Numbered from the stretch's first letter, positions 21,898 to 32,358 are shown. The stretch is 64,000 nt of DNA from Saccharina japonica (GCA_008828725.1 MEHQ01003854.1:162652-226651); one strand, 5' to 3'. Numbers and translations are program-made. Notes: generated from the letters alone by a model not told the origin.

Positions 21898-22062
21898 CAT
21901 GTGGTTTTTGTGACCACAGAGCTTGTTGTACACGAATCTCTCTCTAGGATGAAGAACCGACGGGTGTGTGTGGTGTTCACATGAAACCGTCCTTTCTACC
22001 CGTCGACATCCAGCACCCCCAGTGTCCGTGCCGATTCTTTATCCTAGAGAGGTACCAGTTCT
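21898..22062. repeat. Dispersed repeat E, two halves in opposite orientation
   Basis: TGTGGTTTTTGTGACCACAG to CTCTAGGATGAAGAA is forward. Beyond 21,985, CGTCCTTTCTACCCGTCGAC to TTTATCCTAGAGAG is the reverse complement of the other half. A foldback event has therefore rearranged this copy. It is duplicated at 46,232-46,396. Confidence 0.6.
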
Positions 22063-22094
22063 GTGAATTAGAACGGGCGAAGAACACACACGCA

Positions 22095-22299
22095 CGTAAA
22101 TAAAGCTGTAGTAGGCGCTCTGGACAGCAGTTGGTGTGACTCCTCGTCGAAATGTGCCTTCTCACGCTGTAATTGGCGCTCTCGACAGCAGTTGTTGTCA
22201 GTTTGAGAACAAAAATCTCCGTGCGTACGGAGACTCGAACCCTCGACCTCAACCTGCGGTCTTCGTGGTCAACTGCTACGTAACACCACCGGGGCGATC
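22095..22299 (-). mobile_element. SINE, 3'-truncated, with tRNA-like head (copy 1)
   Basis: The minus strand starts ATCGCCCCGGTGGTGTTACG and carries the A-box-like TAGCAGTTGACC and the B box GGGTTCGAGTCTCC. It continues as AGATTTTTGTTCTCAAA, CTGCTGTCGAGAGCGC and CATTTCGACGAG. The later body is missing. It is duplicated at 46,429-46,633. Confidence 0.65.
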
Positions 22300-22339
22300 T
22301 ATTCAGGTATCATATGTATGTACCGTACGTGACGTATGA

Positions 22340-23300
22340 TACCACGCTTCTATTAAATACCACCCCACCACAGAAAACCACCCCCCGGTGATACAAAAAA
22401 ATGAAGCAAAACTAAAATTAAGGGCAAGTTTTATCACCGGGGTACGTTATAGATACCATCCCCCTGGGCCGATACGCCTTCCAAACAACATTAACAAGTA
22501 TCACCCCCGGGCGGCCCTACAGAAATGCACTCGTACGACGTACCAGTTGTACGTCGTGGTGTATACCGATATATTATGGCAGCGCACAACATGGAAAGCG
22601 ATGACAACATCGAACAGGCGCAGAGAGCCCTTCCGCACGGGCGGCCCATCACCGTGGGCACAACGCGGCTGGCTGTGGCCACGGAGAAGCGAGCTGCCCC
22701 GACACGGTCTGCTGGCGCGTCTCTAGCCACGAGCAGGAACCACGATCGCTTCGTTCTTCGTCCGTCCGCAAACCACCCCCCCTGCTGGGCCTGCGCCTCA
22801 AGCTCCGGCAGCAGCGCTAGACGAACCTGCCACGGCAACGCGTGCCACACCAGGCACAGTAGCAAGTCCTGCGCCAGCCAGCCACAGCAGTGCAGTCATT
22901 GTCTGCAAGTGTTATGGGTATTTCGACGCGATGCTATCACCCCTCTGGTAACCGGCTGGAAGCACCAAATGGCGCCAATCAACGCAGGCTTGCGGTATCA
23001 CCCCCCTTGTTATCAGTGATCACCCTCCTGGTAGCCCAGCTGCCTGAAAGCTTCAACATGTGCCCAAGTGTCGTCGTTTTGCGTTATCACCCCCTTGTTA
23101 TCAACCCCTCTGCGGAGTGGGTGGGTGTACCACGTGCGCCAAATATTACCCAATGTACTCTTATCACCCCTCTTGTTATCACCCCCCCCCCACTAGAAAT
23201 CACCCCCCGGTGTTAAATGTTACAAAAATCGAATAAAACGTAGCCATTATCACCGGGGTACGTTCGATACCACCCGACCACAGGAAACCACCCCGGGTCA
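22340..23300. other. No supportable gene; GC-rich frames and ATCACCCC repeats
   Basis: 22,525-23,019 has overlapping frames of 112 to 164 codons on both strands, none with a recognisable domain. An alternative frame ending in an Ala/Pro-rich stretch and VCKCYGYFDAM also lacks homology I can name. From 22,940 to 23,210 the words TATCACCCC and TTATCACCCC recur about eight times, a degenerate minisatellite. Confidence 0.4.
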
Positions 23301-23423
23301 TTAAAAATAAAGTAAAGCGCGATTTAGCTATCCCCCGGTGGCTTCGTACCTGGTACGTCAAATACGGTATGATATGGACTCCCCCCAGGGTACATATACT
23401 TTGAAGTATGTACGTATGTATAT

Positions 23424-23773
23424 TTGTTTCCATCCAATTTAGTATCTTCGCCCTTCTTTTATCTCTCCCTCTTGAGTCGTAACTCGGATCCGGGGCCACA
23501 TATGAATAGTAGGCTCCTCTCTCTCCTCCCTCCCCGCTACGCATACGGGACGTGCCTTGCATTTTCATCGCGAGAAGGTTTCAGCACTTTCTTGCCTCGT
23601 CGACTCACGCCGAATTGTGCCCACCCACGCTACGAGGCGTAATATGATAGGCCCTCTCGACAGTTGGTGTATAATTTGAGAAGAAAAAAAAAAGTATATG
23701 ATATACGGAGACTCGAGCCCCCGACATCAACCGTAGCTGTCTTCGTGGTTAACTGCTAGACCACCTGGGCGAC
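23424..23773 (-). mobile_element. tRNA-derived SINE, full-length (copy 1)
   Basis: The minus strand has the head GTCGCCCAGGTGGTCTAGC, the A-box-like TGGTCTAGCAGTT, the B-box-like GGGCTCGAGTCTCC, then AATTATACACCAACTGTCGA, GTCGACGAGG, TCTCGCGATGAAAATGC, GTGGCCCCGGATCCGAGTTA and GGGCGAAGATACTAAATTGG with a weak A-tail. It is about 350 bp. It is duplicated at 47,758-48,107. Confidence 0.75.
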
Positions 23774-24079
23774 TGCTGTTATTAATAGTAATGTATATGG
23801 GTGCACTATTTAGCGTATTGCCAATGATGTCGACGGGTAGAAAGGAAGGTTTAATGTGAAGAACACACACACACACAATGGGTGTGATAGTGATGCCCAC
23901 AGGGTCAACAGCAGTGAGCAGGACAAGTTTTTTCGGGAGGTGATTCCGTGATTTGGTCCCCTCTCCCTCGTGTCGCATGATATTTATTTATCAAAATAAT
24001 AATTATGAAAACAACAGCTGTGAGGTCGACTATATATCATGGTACAGAGTTATGGTCACTCTGTACGCGTACCAGTCGT

Positions 24080-24330
24080 AGTGCCGGTATGCGCCAGCCA
24101 ACAGAAGCGGCACTATATCATACGTAGCGGCAACCGAGACTACTGCGCCGCACTGGTTTGCCCCATCTATGCCAAGCGATTTCACCGGCACTATAACGGG
24201 CAGCCGGCACTACTCAACCGGCACTATAGAGGGGCCACAGGCACTATAGCGGGCAGCCGGCACTATAGAGGGGCCACAGGCACTATACCGGGCAGCCGGC
24301 ACTACTCAACCGGCACTATAGAGGGACTCG
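24080..24330. repeat. CCGGCACTATAG minisatellite (copy 1)
   Basis: This is the most regular cluster. CGGCACTATAGAGGGGCCAC and AGGCACTATAGCGGGCAGC alternate, with units of about 23-25 bp near 24,187-24,328. Reading frames through it are low complexity. It is duplicated at 48,414-48,664. Confidence 0.85.
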
Positions 24331-24599
24331 CCCTACTGCCGTACCTGGTGTATTGCATCAATATATATTTTTTTCGGCATTACGAATGTTGATCAACCAT
24401 TGAAGATTGAGGATTGACGATTGGCGAGAGGGTTTTTGTGGACTGCTGGCTGCTGGCCACGTGGAATCGGAACTGTTTTTTTTTTTCTTTTTCTTTTCCT
24501 TTTCGCACGAGCGCTTTTTTTTTTTTACATGAGCACGTGGCACCAGCCATCACTATCGAATGCTACTTCTGAGGGTTGGTTTCCGGGGTTTGAATCTCA

Positions 24600-25715
24600 C
24601 GTGGGTCGGACTTTTGAGTTTATTTGCAAAAATAAATAAAAAACGGAATCAACTTCTGAGAGCTGAGAGCGCTTATTAATAGTAAAGCGTGATAGCGTGG
24701 GTAGGCGCAATTCAGCGGCGGAGAACTTGCACGCACGTGCCAGGCTATTCGAATATGCAAGTACATTCAATACGGGTTATATGTTTTATGTATAGCAGGA
24801 GTTGTTGTAGATATGTATGGCCTACATGGTACCAAATGGGAGCGAGGTGCCAGGTGGGCCTCCGGCGGCTCCTGCGGAGGGCTGACTATATTTCTGCACC
24901 TTGTGGGTGGTAGCAAGGTTCCAAATGGGATGGGCTAACTGCGGGGTCAATGTACCGAATGAGAACAGGGTGCCAGATGGTGCAAAAGTGCGTGCAGATT
25001 CGAACAGCCCAGCACGCACGTGCCATTATGCCATTATACGGCACGGGGCGGAACGTGGAAGTGTGGAGGGCTTAAACTTTATTTTTACCCATCCGCCGGA
25101 GGACAAAAAAGAGACGAAAAAAAGGCTGGTGCACGAATGAATGTAGATGACGGCATATAATATATCAGGTGGATCCGAGGTTTAGGGGGCGAGAGCTTGC
25201 CCGTGGCGTGTCCTACGCTCTTCGCCCTAACCTGAAGAAAAACGATTTTTTATTTGCCATCCGAGAAGGATCGAGAAATTGTGTCGTCTGTGTTTTTCAC
25301 TCTCCAGCCTGCTCCAGCAGTCAAAAGTTTTTTTTATCGAACGCCTGGTCAGCGCCCGCCACATATCACCGGTCAATGTGTTAACACGGTGGCCCCACGT
25401 AGCTGGTAGGATGGGTAGGAGCCCCTATGTCACGAGCGCGCCGCATCCAGAGTTGACGACTCACGACGCGGTCGTTTATTTTGTCGGTCGACGTTTTTTG
25501 CCGAGGACTCGAAAATTCGCCACTTCGGTTTATAAGCATTACATTGGGCTGAGTTTTTTCTCAAGCCGATGTTTTGCCCCAACATTTTGCACCATAATTA
25601 TTTTTTCTTCAGTTTTTTTTTTCTGAAGTATGGAACTTTCGCTTTTTGTAGAATCGTGCTCATAGCAAGCGGTACTACGTACGTACTGTAAAGTAAAAGT
25701 GTGGCGGGGAGTCTT
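24600..25715. other. No supportable gene
   Basis: Frames of 65 to 115 codons overlap on both strands without a recognisable protein. A B-box-like word, GGGGTTTGAATCTCAC at about 24,584, has no A box at a proper distance. The inverted words TGCACGCACGTGCC and CAGCACGCACGTGCC flank 24,728-25,023. Confidence 0.4.
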
Positions 25716-25717
25716 TA

Positions 25718-25868
25718 ACCTATTTATAACTGAAAAAAATGCCCGACACTAATTCTATGTAATTTTGTCCCAAATTCATGGACCAGTTCTTAATCAGAAC
25801 TGAAAAAAAATGCCCCACACTAATTCTACGTAGTTTTGTACCAAAGTCATGGGACCAGTTCTTAACCC
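25718..25868. mobile_element. Two tandem family C MITEs (copy 1)
   Basis: AACTGAAAAAAATGCCCGAC, CTAATTCTATGTAATTTTGT and ACCAGTTCTTAATCAG are followed at once by a second unit with the same words. The pair abuts the family B element at 25,862. It is duplicated at 50,053-50,203. Confidence 0.7.
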
Positions 25869-25957
25869 GTATAGGACTGGAGTCCCGTTTAGGGGACAAA
25901 TTACTTAGAATTAGAGTGGTTTGTCCCCAAAACGGGACTGCAGTTCTAAAGGGTTAA
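25862..25957. mobile_element. MITE family B, best copy (copy 1)
   Basis: TTAACCCGTATAGGACTGGA, GTCCCGTTTAGGGGACAAA on the left mirrors TTTGTCCCCAAAACGGGACT, GCAGTTCTAAAGGGTTAA on the right, so nearly the whole ~95 bp is one palindrome ending in TTAA on both sides. The asymmetric centre is TTACTTAGAATTAGAGTGG. It is duplicated at 50,197-50,292. Confidence 0.8.
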
Positions 25958-26283
25958 TAATTCAAACTTTTAATGGAATTTTTGAAATTTTTAAAGTTTT
26001 TGAGTTCCCATTGGCATCGGTATTAACACTTGCAGGTACAGACGTTTGTATGTATAAAATATAAAATATGTATATCCCCATGCCCCCCTTTCGAGTTGAC
26101 TGAGGCGTCCTCAATACGTACTACGCCGTACTGTACCAACGCACAGAAGTTGACGACAGTTATAAATGTCTTGCTGCGCAAGTTCCTCACGCCTCACGAG
26201 AGCTATCGTGTATCGTATACAAACCAGTAGTATCGCCCCGCGCTGGTGTTGTAGTGGTCAATCTCGAAAACTACCAGGTATTC

Positions 26284-26452
26284 ATATTACAGAGGGCCAT
26301 AGTAAATAGGACCAAATATTGTTACTAAAAACAAGGAAATATGTACTATATATACATAAGGCGTAAGGTCAGTCTCGGAAACTACCTGGTAAATGGTGAA
26401 TAAGACCAAATATTGTTACTAAAAATAAGGAAATGTGTATTATATACAAGGG
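26284..26452 (+). mobile_element. Two half-copies of MITE family A (copy 1)
   Basis: CAGAGGGCCATAGTAAATAG, ACCAAATATTGTTACTAAAA, ACAAGGAAATATG at 26,284-26,345 is repeated with changes at 26,390-26,452. Both have the left half only and are preceded by GTCTCGGAAACTACCTGGTA-like words, so the pair arose by local duplication of a truncated element. It is duplicated at about 50,619-50,787. Confidence 0.65.
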
Positions 26453-26840
26453 CTCCGCTCCGCGGGCAGCTGACGCCGCCCGCTACGCTCGCGCAAGGAA
26501 AGGGGCAGAAGAGGCCCATGATGTATAGTGCAAGCAAAAGCACCGACTTGAAAATGCCAAGAGGTTCATGGTGCACAGGGAAGAAACGGCGGACTTGACA
26601 TGCATGCAAAACATGCTCGGGATGCACACTAGCTCCATGCTCCAGGACAACAAAGAAGCTGTATGATCGAAAGAGAAAGCACAGCAACACGGCTCACAGC
26701 ACGGCGCTGCGCTGCCTGCTGTGGTGTGTGTGATTTGTGCCTTCGTGAGTATGTGTGGTAGTGCAACAACAACGAACGGTGGTATATATTACTTCGTACT
26801 TTGTATGTATGAAAGAGAAAGCACAGCACAGCTCGGTCCG

Positions 26841-27627
26841 TCAAGTTGTGTAGTACGAAAACAGGAAATCAACAAAACTGAGAAAGAAGAAAGACGTACA
26901 CATTTGTACGTACGTACATACGAGTATACTCGTACGTACTCGTACTCGAAAAAAAGAAAAAAAAATCCATCGGACCCATTGCGCCGCAAAAAACAAAAAA
27001 AAGTTTTGACGTCTTTCGCGTTCTGTCAGCCTTGATGCTCCCCGTCCCTCCGCGATCACGTCGCCATCGATTCGGTCCGGGTCAAGCTCTACTGCCTCTC
27101 TGCCCCAGTGAGCCCCGTGGCCCGCCTCGCATGGAGCCCGGTGCTCACCGTGGCCCTCGTTCGCCCGCTCCATCATGATGGTGTGCAAACTGCCGGGGTT
27201 TCTCTTTAAATCCTATTTGTTCCGATAAATAAGCAACGCTTGAATTTTATTTTACGGGAACAAACGAACCTTATATTTTCGTACATGCTGCAGCAGCAAC
27301 GCAGACAAAGCGCCTTCATGCTTCCCTCGTGTCTCGGTGGACACGCCACGCCTAGCCACGAAAAAGGCGACCACGCTCCTTCTGACCCCCCCCTCTACTG
27401 GCCAGCGCCCTCCCATACCCGCGATGGCGCCGGGATCGCCCGCGCTGCCGTGCTGTCTGGGCACACACACGAACCCAAAACTGAAAGAGGAAGAAGCCTC
27501 TCGCCAACTAAAAAAGTATATAGGGAACAAAGAGAGAGAGAATGACCAAGTAATGAACGGAGGCGGTGTTCGAAGTGGGAGCTCTGAGAGTGCAGGGATG
27601 AGGGATCCCTGGGCGAGATATCTGTAA
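26841..27627. other. GC-rich block with opposed open frames (copy 1)
   Basis: On the minus strand 27,188-27,030 reads as a charged, protein-like stretch (MMERANEGHGEH onwards). On the plus strand 27,337-27,627 reads as a Pro-rich then Lys/Glu-rich stretch ending in DPWARYL. In copy 2 the plus frame is continuous for 128 codons (51,574-51,960) because a C-run at about 51,720 is one base shorter than at 27,386. No family is recognised, and open frames of this length are expected by chance. Confidence 0.2.
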
Positions 27628-27676
27628 GTGTGTCTATGTCAGGCGTAAGGTCAGTCTCGGAAACTACCAGGTATTA

Positions 27677-27782
27677 CGGAGGACCATACGAGTAAATAGG
27701 ACCAATTATTGTTACTAAAAATAAGGAAATATGTAGATTTTTGTCTATACCGTAGGTCCTATTTACTACAAATGGTCCCCCG
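27677..27782. mobile_element. MITE family A, intact with target duplication (copy 1)
   Basis: CGGAGGACCATACGAGTAAA at the left and TATTTACTACAAATGGTCCC-CCG at the right enclose AATTATTGTTACTAAAAATA, AGGAAATATGTAG and TTTTTGTCTATACCG. TATTA flanks both ends (27,672-27,676; 27,783-27,787), which contains TA, the Tc1/mariner-type target. Length is 106 bp. It is duplicated at 52,012-52,117. Confidence 0.8.
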
Positions 27783-27925
27783 TATTAAGGTCGGGGGTCT
27801 TGGATTCGTGCCGTGCGGGCCCCCTCCCATGCTGTTGTGCGTCGTAAGGTTCTTTATTTTTTATTTTGAACCAAATCGACTGCAGAAAGCGCATGGCGTG
27901 TGTGTGTACGCATGGAAAATTCAAA

Positions 27926-28080
27926 ATTCGACGCGAGTCGACCGAGAGGGAAGAAAGTGCTGGATTATTCTCGCGATAAAATAGAACGCACTATTATATA
28001 CCTGGTACCTGGCATATATAACCGTAGTGGGGAGGGGGGAGAAGAGCCCTCTTTGTGTGACCCCAGGTCTGCGTTACCAC
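27926..28080 (+). mobile_element. SINE fragment with a micro-insertion (copy 1)
   Basis: The body words GAGTCGACCGAGAGGGAAGA, TCTCGCGATAAAA, CCGTAGTGGGGAGGGGGG and GTGACCCCAGGTCTGCGTTA match other copies. Between the second and third word there are about 28 extra bases containing ACCTGGTACCTGG. Head and tail are missing. It is duplicated at 52,261-52,415. Confidence 0.7.
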
Positions 28081-28559
28081 TAACTATTACCGAGGACCAT
28101 AGTAAATACTAGTAAATAGCACCTACGGTACAACCAAAAACCTGTATAAATAAACCTAACTTAGATCTTAGACGAAGCTGACCATCCTTTGGTCTGCGGA
28201 TCTCTCCCGCCACTGACCACCTTTCCGCGCGGTTTCTTCGCCGAGGCGTGCCCCCCGCCTCGCCTGCAACGCCCGGCTTAGCGGATCCGCCCGCTCGGCG
28301 CCGTAGCGGCCTGCGCGAGGCCTTAACGCCCAGATCTACGACTACCACGCATGAAATGACGAAAAATGTACAAATCACACCCAGCAAGCAGGCAGTGCAG
28401 CGCCTTGCTGTGTGCCGTGGTGCCCGTGCTTTCTCATTCGAACATGCAGCTTTGTTGTCCTCCTTCTTTCCTGTGACATCTGTGACTTTATTTCATACTA
28501 TGTTGTGTCCTTGATGAGCGAGCGTAGCAGGCGGAACCGCCCGCTACGCGAAGCGCCTT

Positions 28560-28876
28560 GTATATATATACGGTACAAGGCTCCCCTTCGGGATTGATTG
28601 TGGTTGGCTTGAAATCCTGGGGGTGTCGTATGCTGAAAAGGGACAGCACACAACAGCAGCAGCAGGCGTTCGTTCCTCGTAAGTACCAGCTACATATACG
28701 ACGTACTCGCACACATACACCGGCACTAGTAGCCACCAGGCGAGAACGTAAAACTTGAAGAAAAAACACTTGAAAGTTGAAAGCTACAGAAAAAGAAGCC
28801 AATAACCGGGCAAGCATCACCGACACACCCAAACGAGTTCATTGCTATCTAATAGCTATGATATTCATGTATACTT
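28560..28876 (+). repeat. Dispersed repeat, short copy (related to 2,268-2,975)
   Basis: It shares GGCTCCCCTTCGGGATTG, GGGGGTGTCGTATGCTGAAA, CAGGCGTTCGTTCC, GAACGTAAAACTTGAAGAAA and CCGGGCAAGCATC with 2,268-2,975. A (CAG)n-like AACAGCAGCAGCAGG lies inside and differs slightly in copy 2 (52,895-53,211). Confidence 0.5.
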
Positions 28877-28980
28877 GGGCCAGGGGCATTCCATCTGGTA
28901 AAACTTTCATTATGTCTATAAACGATTCCTAGGGGCCGGGGGAGGGTGTTATCTTGATCACGATATAAATATTACGGCAC

Positions 28981-29400
28981 GCTACTGGATGTCGACGGGT
29001 ATATATATACGAAGAAAGGGACGGTTTAATGTGAAGAACACACAACATAACGTACAACAGTCAGTACTTTTTCTTTTCTTTGTTTCTCTCTTCACGCAGC
29101 TGGATTACTTGCAGGGTAGGTCGTGCCTGTCGTATACGTATCATATGGCATTGCATTGCCTGCTCTGCTTACTTACAGTACTACTGCTGTAGTACTGCAT
29201 TGCAGGATGTCGACGGGTAGAAAGGAAGGTTTAATGTGAAGAACACACACACACACATTGCAGCGTGGTATCTCTGCTGTCGTGGTTTTGTGACCACAGA
29301 ACTGCTACCAGTATCTCTCTAGGATGAAGAATCGGCACGGACACTGGGTGTGCTGGATATCGACGGGTAGAAAGGACGGTTTGATGTGAAGAACACACAC
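28981..29400 (+). repeat. Cluster of three dispersed repeat E copies (copy 1)
   Basis: GGATGTCGACGGGTA occurs at about 28,987 and 29,207, and GGATATCGACGGGTAGAAAG at about 29,356. Each is followed by GGTTTAATGTGAAGAACACA or the variant with TTTGATG. In the first copy TATATATACGA is inserted between GGGTA and AGAAA. It is duplicated at 53,316-53,737, where the CA run is slightly longer. Confidence 0.6.
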
Positions 29401-30097
29401 GTATGTGTATATCATACGCATTTCTTTTAAACCATGCCATGGCGGAGTTTGGCGGCATATTTATGTCCCTCTTGTGAAAACCCCGGGTTTTTGCGACCTC
29501 ACACCCTAAAGGCGCCAAGTGCGGGTTCGTTCGGCACCCGTACTCGTATCATACATATATACGAGTATGGTTGCTGTGTGTTGGTGCTGATATGTGTGCC
29601 TACGTAGTATGTGTGCGTGTCTCCCTTCACAATATTAATATCTACCCGTCGACATACGTACGTAGTGCGTGGTGCTGTTTCCTCTAGTACGTACGTAGCG
29701 AGGGGGGAGGGGGGAGGGTGGAGCGGGGCGAAAGCTCGAGGCGCTTCCCGGAAAAGAAGCGCAAAATAGCAAAAAACTATGTATACCTGGTACCTCGTAG
29801 GTATATAGGCGTTTTCCCTTCGTTTTCCCATGGCAAGCAAGCAAGCACGGCTGAACATGTACCACCAGTACGAGTACGTCCTGCTTTGTCTTCTAGGGGC
29901 GCGAGCGGTTCCGGGCATCGCCGCTCAAGAAAGCTGAGAAAACAAGAAAACAAGAACGATAAATGAAACGATGGGTGAAACTTTCAGGCGGTGATGAGAT
30001 GACACAGGGCGGCGGGGGCGGGGTTTTCCCCCCCTATGATAAAAAACCCTAAACGCAAAACCGATCAACCTACGTACATATAAATATATATATTTGA

Positions 30098-30256
30098 CGT
30101 TCAGAACTGCAAAACTTATCCCACACTAATTCCAAGTAGGTTGTCTCCAAAAACGGGGGACGGGTTCTTACACCCATTCAGAACCGCAAAACTTATCCAA
30201 CACTAATTTCAAGTAGTTTGTACCCAAAAACGTGGGACCGGTTCTTGAGGGGGGTT
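30098..30256. mobile_element. Two tandem family C MITEs (copy 1)
   Basis: TTCAGAACTGCAAAACTTAT, CCCACACTAATTCCAAGTAG and GGGACGGGTTCTTACACCC are repeated directly from 30,172 (TTCAGAACCGCAAAACTTAT onwards), ending CGGTTCTTGAGGGGGGTTAA. A solo end of the family (TTTTGGGGACAATTGACTTG, GAATTAGAG) lies at 31,030-31,065. It is duplicated at 54,435-54,593. Confidence 0.7.
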
Positions 30257-30261
30257 AAGGG

Positions 30262-31010
30262 CCCCCTTCGGTGTTTAAAAAAAAAGAGTACTTGAGTGTT
30301 GAAAAATATCTCTTTTTCGTTTTTTTTTTACAGCAGCAATTATATTTCTGGTATAATAGCACCATATCAGTACTCCTTACGGAAAACGGCATAGCTCCAG
30401 TTCTAATGCTCAGACCTTCGACCGACCAACGTATATATAGCTTGTTCGTTATTGTCTCTAGGAGGTATTGGGGCTCTTGGGTCTGCAAGCTGCAAGGGAG
30501 GGCAAGCATTGCTGTGTTTGCATCACGAAACAAAAGTGCTCCGCAGCAAGATTTTGATCGTTTCGTAGCTCGTGTTCGGTATCTACACTCTGCTGTGGCC
30601 ACGTAGGACGCTACGGACGGTCGAACTAGAGGCTCAAGTACGTCCACCTACTAGTGCTCGGCGTCCTCGTCGAAATCTGAGGTAAAACAGTACCAGCAGC
30701 CGGAGAAACTGCTATTTTTCAAATTCGTCTTGGGTACCAGGGGTATGGCGAGTCGTTTTCGAGTAAGAGGCACTTTTCGTGATGAACAAGGCGTCTGATC
30801 GATATGCCTCCTGAGACACAAATGTTGACCATTATCTACTGGCTCTCTGAAACTACTCATTGGTCGAAATTCTGAGCATTAGAACCGGAGAAATGCCGTT
30901 TTCCGTAGGGAGTCACGAAAATGTGGAAATTATACATACATACCAGAAATAGTATTGCAACTGAAAAAAAAAGGGATTTGTTTTTCATTTGCTCATATAT
31001 TTTTTGTCCG
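30262..31010. other. No supportable gene
   Basis: Overlapping frames of 111 (plus) and 130 (minus) codons at 30,255-30,647 have no recognisable domain. They are nearly unchanged in copy 2 (54,592-54,984), with two or three replacements. Conservation only reflects the recent duplication. Confidence 0.35.
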
Positions 31011-31173
31011 AAGGGGCCCCCTTAAGGGAGCCTGTTTTGGGGACAATTGACTTGGAATTAGAGGCAGATATATATATATATATATATTATATATGTATGA
31101 TACCTGGTACCAGGGTATGTATTATGTATGTTTCTCTCTTTTAAACGCATCTGGATTGATAGCATGTGTAGTT

Positions 31174-31390
31174 GCAAGTCCGCCTCACAAGCGTTTCTTA
31201 GTAGGATGCAGCTCACCCTTCATGCGACTCGCCGAACACCTCACGGCGCTTCGCGCTTGGTGCTATTATAGCAATGTCTTGTCTGGTCGGTGAAAACCCG
31301 ACATGCCCCCTCCCGGTAATGCAGGGATGCGAGGGTCTGTGGTCATACGACTACGGCCATGCATGCCATGCGGCTAATGAGTACACCCCC
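31174..31390 (+). repeat. Dispersed repeat D (copy 1)
   Basis: GCAAGTCCGCCTCACAAGCG, AGGATGCAGCTCACCCTTCA, TGCGACTCGCCGAACACCTC, ACGGCGCTTCGCGCTTGGTG, GGTGAAAACCCGACATG, GGGATGCGAGGGTCTGTGG and GAGTACACCCCC. The same element, in varying completeness, ends both 24-kb units and sits at 9,968-10,185, 59,577-59,811 and 62,474-62,672. It is duplicated at 55,505-55,721. Confidence 0.85.
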
Positions 31391-31424
31391 TAAAAAAAGG
31401 GTGATATTTATTTACAGGGGGCCA

Positions 31425-31532
31425 TAGTAGTAAATAGGGCGAAATATTGTTACGTAGTAAAAATAGGGAAATATTTCAATATTTCGTGTCATTTTGTGTT
31501 TACCGCAGGTCCTATTTACTATAGGTCCCCCG
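31425..31532. mobile_element. MITE family A (copy 1)
   Basis: CAGGGGGCCATAGTAGTAAA at the left and CCTATTTACTATAGGTCCCC-CG at the right. The left flank ends TTTA and the right flank begins TA. It is duplicated at 55,742-55,859; 8 bp of left flank differ in length between the copies. Confidence 0.8.
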
Positions 31533-31551
31533 TAGATAGTTGTCGAACACC

Positions 31552-31962
31552 ACTTTTTTTTTTTTTTTTTTTTTTCTCCCTTTTTTTTTTTTTGCCCTTT
31601 TTTTTTTTTTTCTTTTTTTTTTTTTTCTATGTANTTTTTTGTCCATCCCATTTATTATCTTCGCCCTTTCTTTCTCTCTCCTTCCTGGTCGTAACTCAGA
31701 TCCGGGGTCACAAAGTAGGCTGTTCTCCCTCCTCCCCCACTACGGTTGTTGCTTTGCATTTTTATCGCGAGAAGGTTTCAGCACTTTCTTCCCTCGTCGA
31801 CTTGCGTCGGATTCCGCCTACCCACGCCACGAAGACGCTCTCAGCATTTGGTTCCTTTTAGTTTTTTCAAATATAGTCAAAATCTCTCACCGCGGTGGGA
31901 TTTGAACTCGGGTACCAATGATAGTAGCCTTTGAAGCTGTCCACTACTCTACCGGGGCGACC
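31552..31962 (-). mobile_element. tRNA-derived SINE, full-length, long A-tail (copy 1)
   Basis: The minus strand has the head GGTCGCCCCGGTAGAGTAGT and the B box GAGTTCAAATCCCACC, then GCGTGGGTAGGCGGAATCCG, GTCGACGAGGGAAGAAAG, TTCTCGCGATAAAAATGC, GTGACCCCGGATCTGAGTTA and GGGCGAAGATAATAAATGGG with an A-tail. The tail (T-run on the plus strand, 31,553-31,640) is about 70 bases longer than in copy 2 (55,880-56,220) and holds an undetermined base at 31,634. Confidence 0.8.
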
Positions 31963-32139
31963 GGTCCTGAACGGAAAATGTAAGGAGAGTCTTGAGTGTA
32001 ATTCTGAAGAGAAAAAAAGACAGTGATATTTATATATGTATGTGGTTATAAAAGCTCTCGTATTTCTGTGTTGCTGCTGCTGCTGCTGTGAGGAAGGCTG
32101 TGTGTGCGCTGTGCAGGCAGTATCTACGTACAGCAGTGT

Positions 32140-32350
32140 TGGTCCCTTTATAGTAGTGCCGGTGTGTGCCAGCCAGCCCAACAATATCGGCACTCTTGTA
32201 CGTAGCGGCAACCGGCACTACTCCGCACACTGACCCCACACTAGATATGATTGGCTACGAGTACTCGTATATAGTCCCATCTGTTCCAAGCGGTTTCACA
32301 GGCACTTCGTGCGTTATAGCCGGCAGCAGGCACTACACAGCAGACGCAGA
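32140..32350. repeat. CCGGCACT repeat cluster, degenerate (copy 1)
   Basis: TAGTAGTGCCGGTGTGTGCC, AATATCGGCACTCTTGTACG, TAGCGGCAACCGGCACTACT and CACAGGCACTTCGTGCG are the members. The order of words matches the left part of the cluster at 24,080. It is duplicated at 56,398-56,608. Confidence 0.6.
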
Positions 32351-32358
32351 ACGCGACA

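Noticed and set aside
22525..23019. 164-codon cysteine-rich frame
   Set aside because: There are competing frames of similar length on both strands, it ends in TATCACCCC repeats and there is no recognisable motif. Identity in copy 2 reflects the recent duplication only.
18130..24330. CRISPR array
   Set aside because: The CCGGCACTATAG clusters lack unique equal-length spacers, and the context is eukaryotic.
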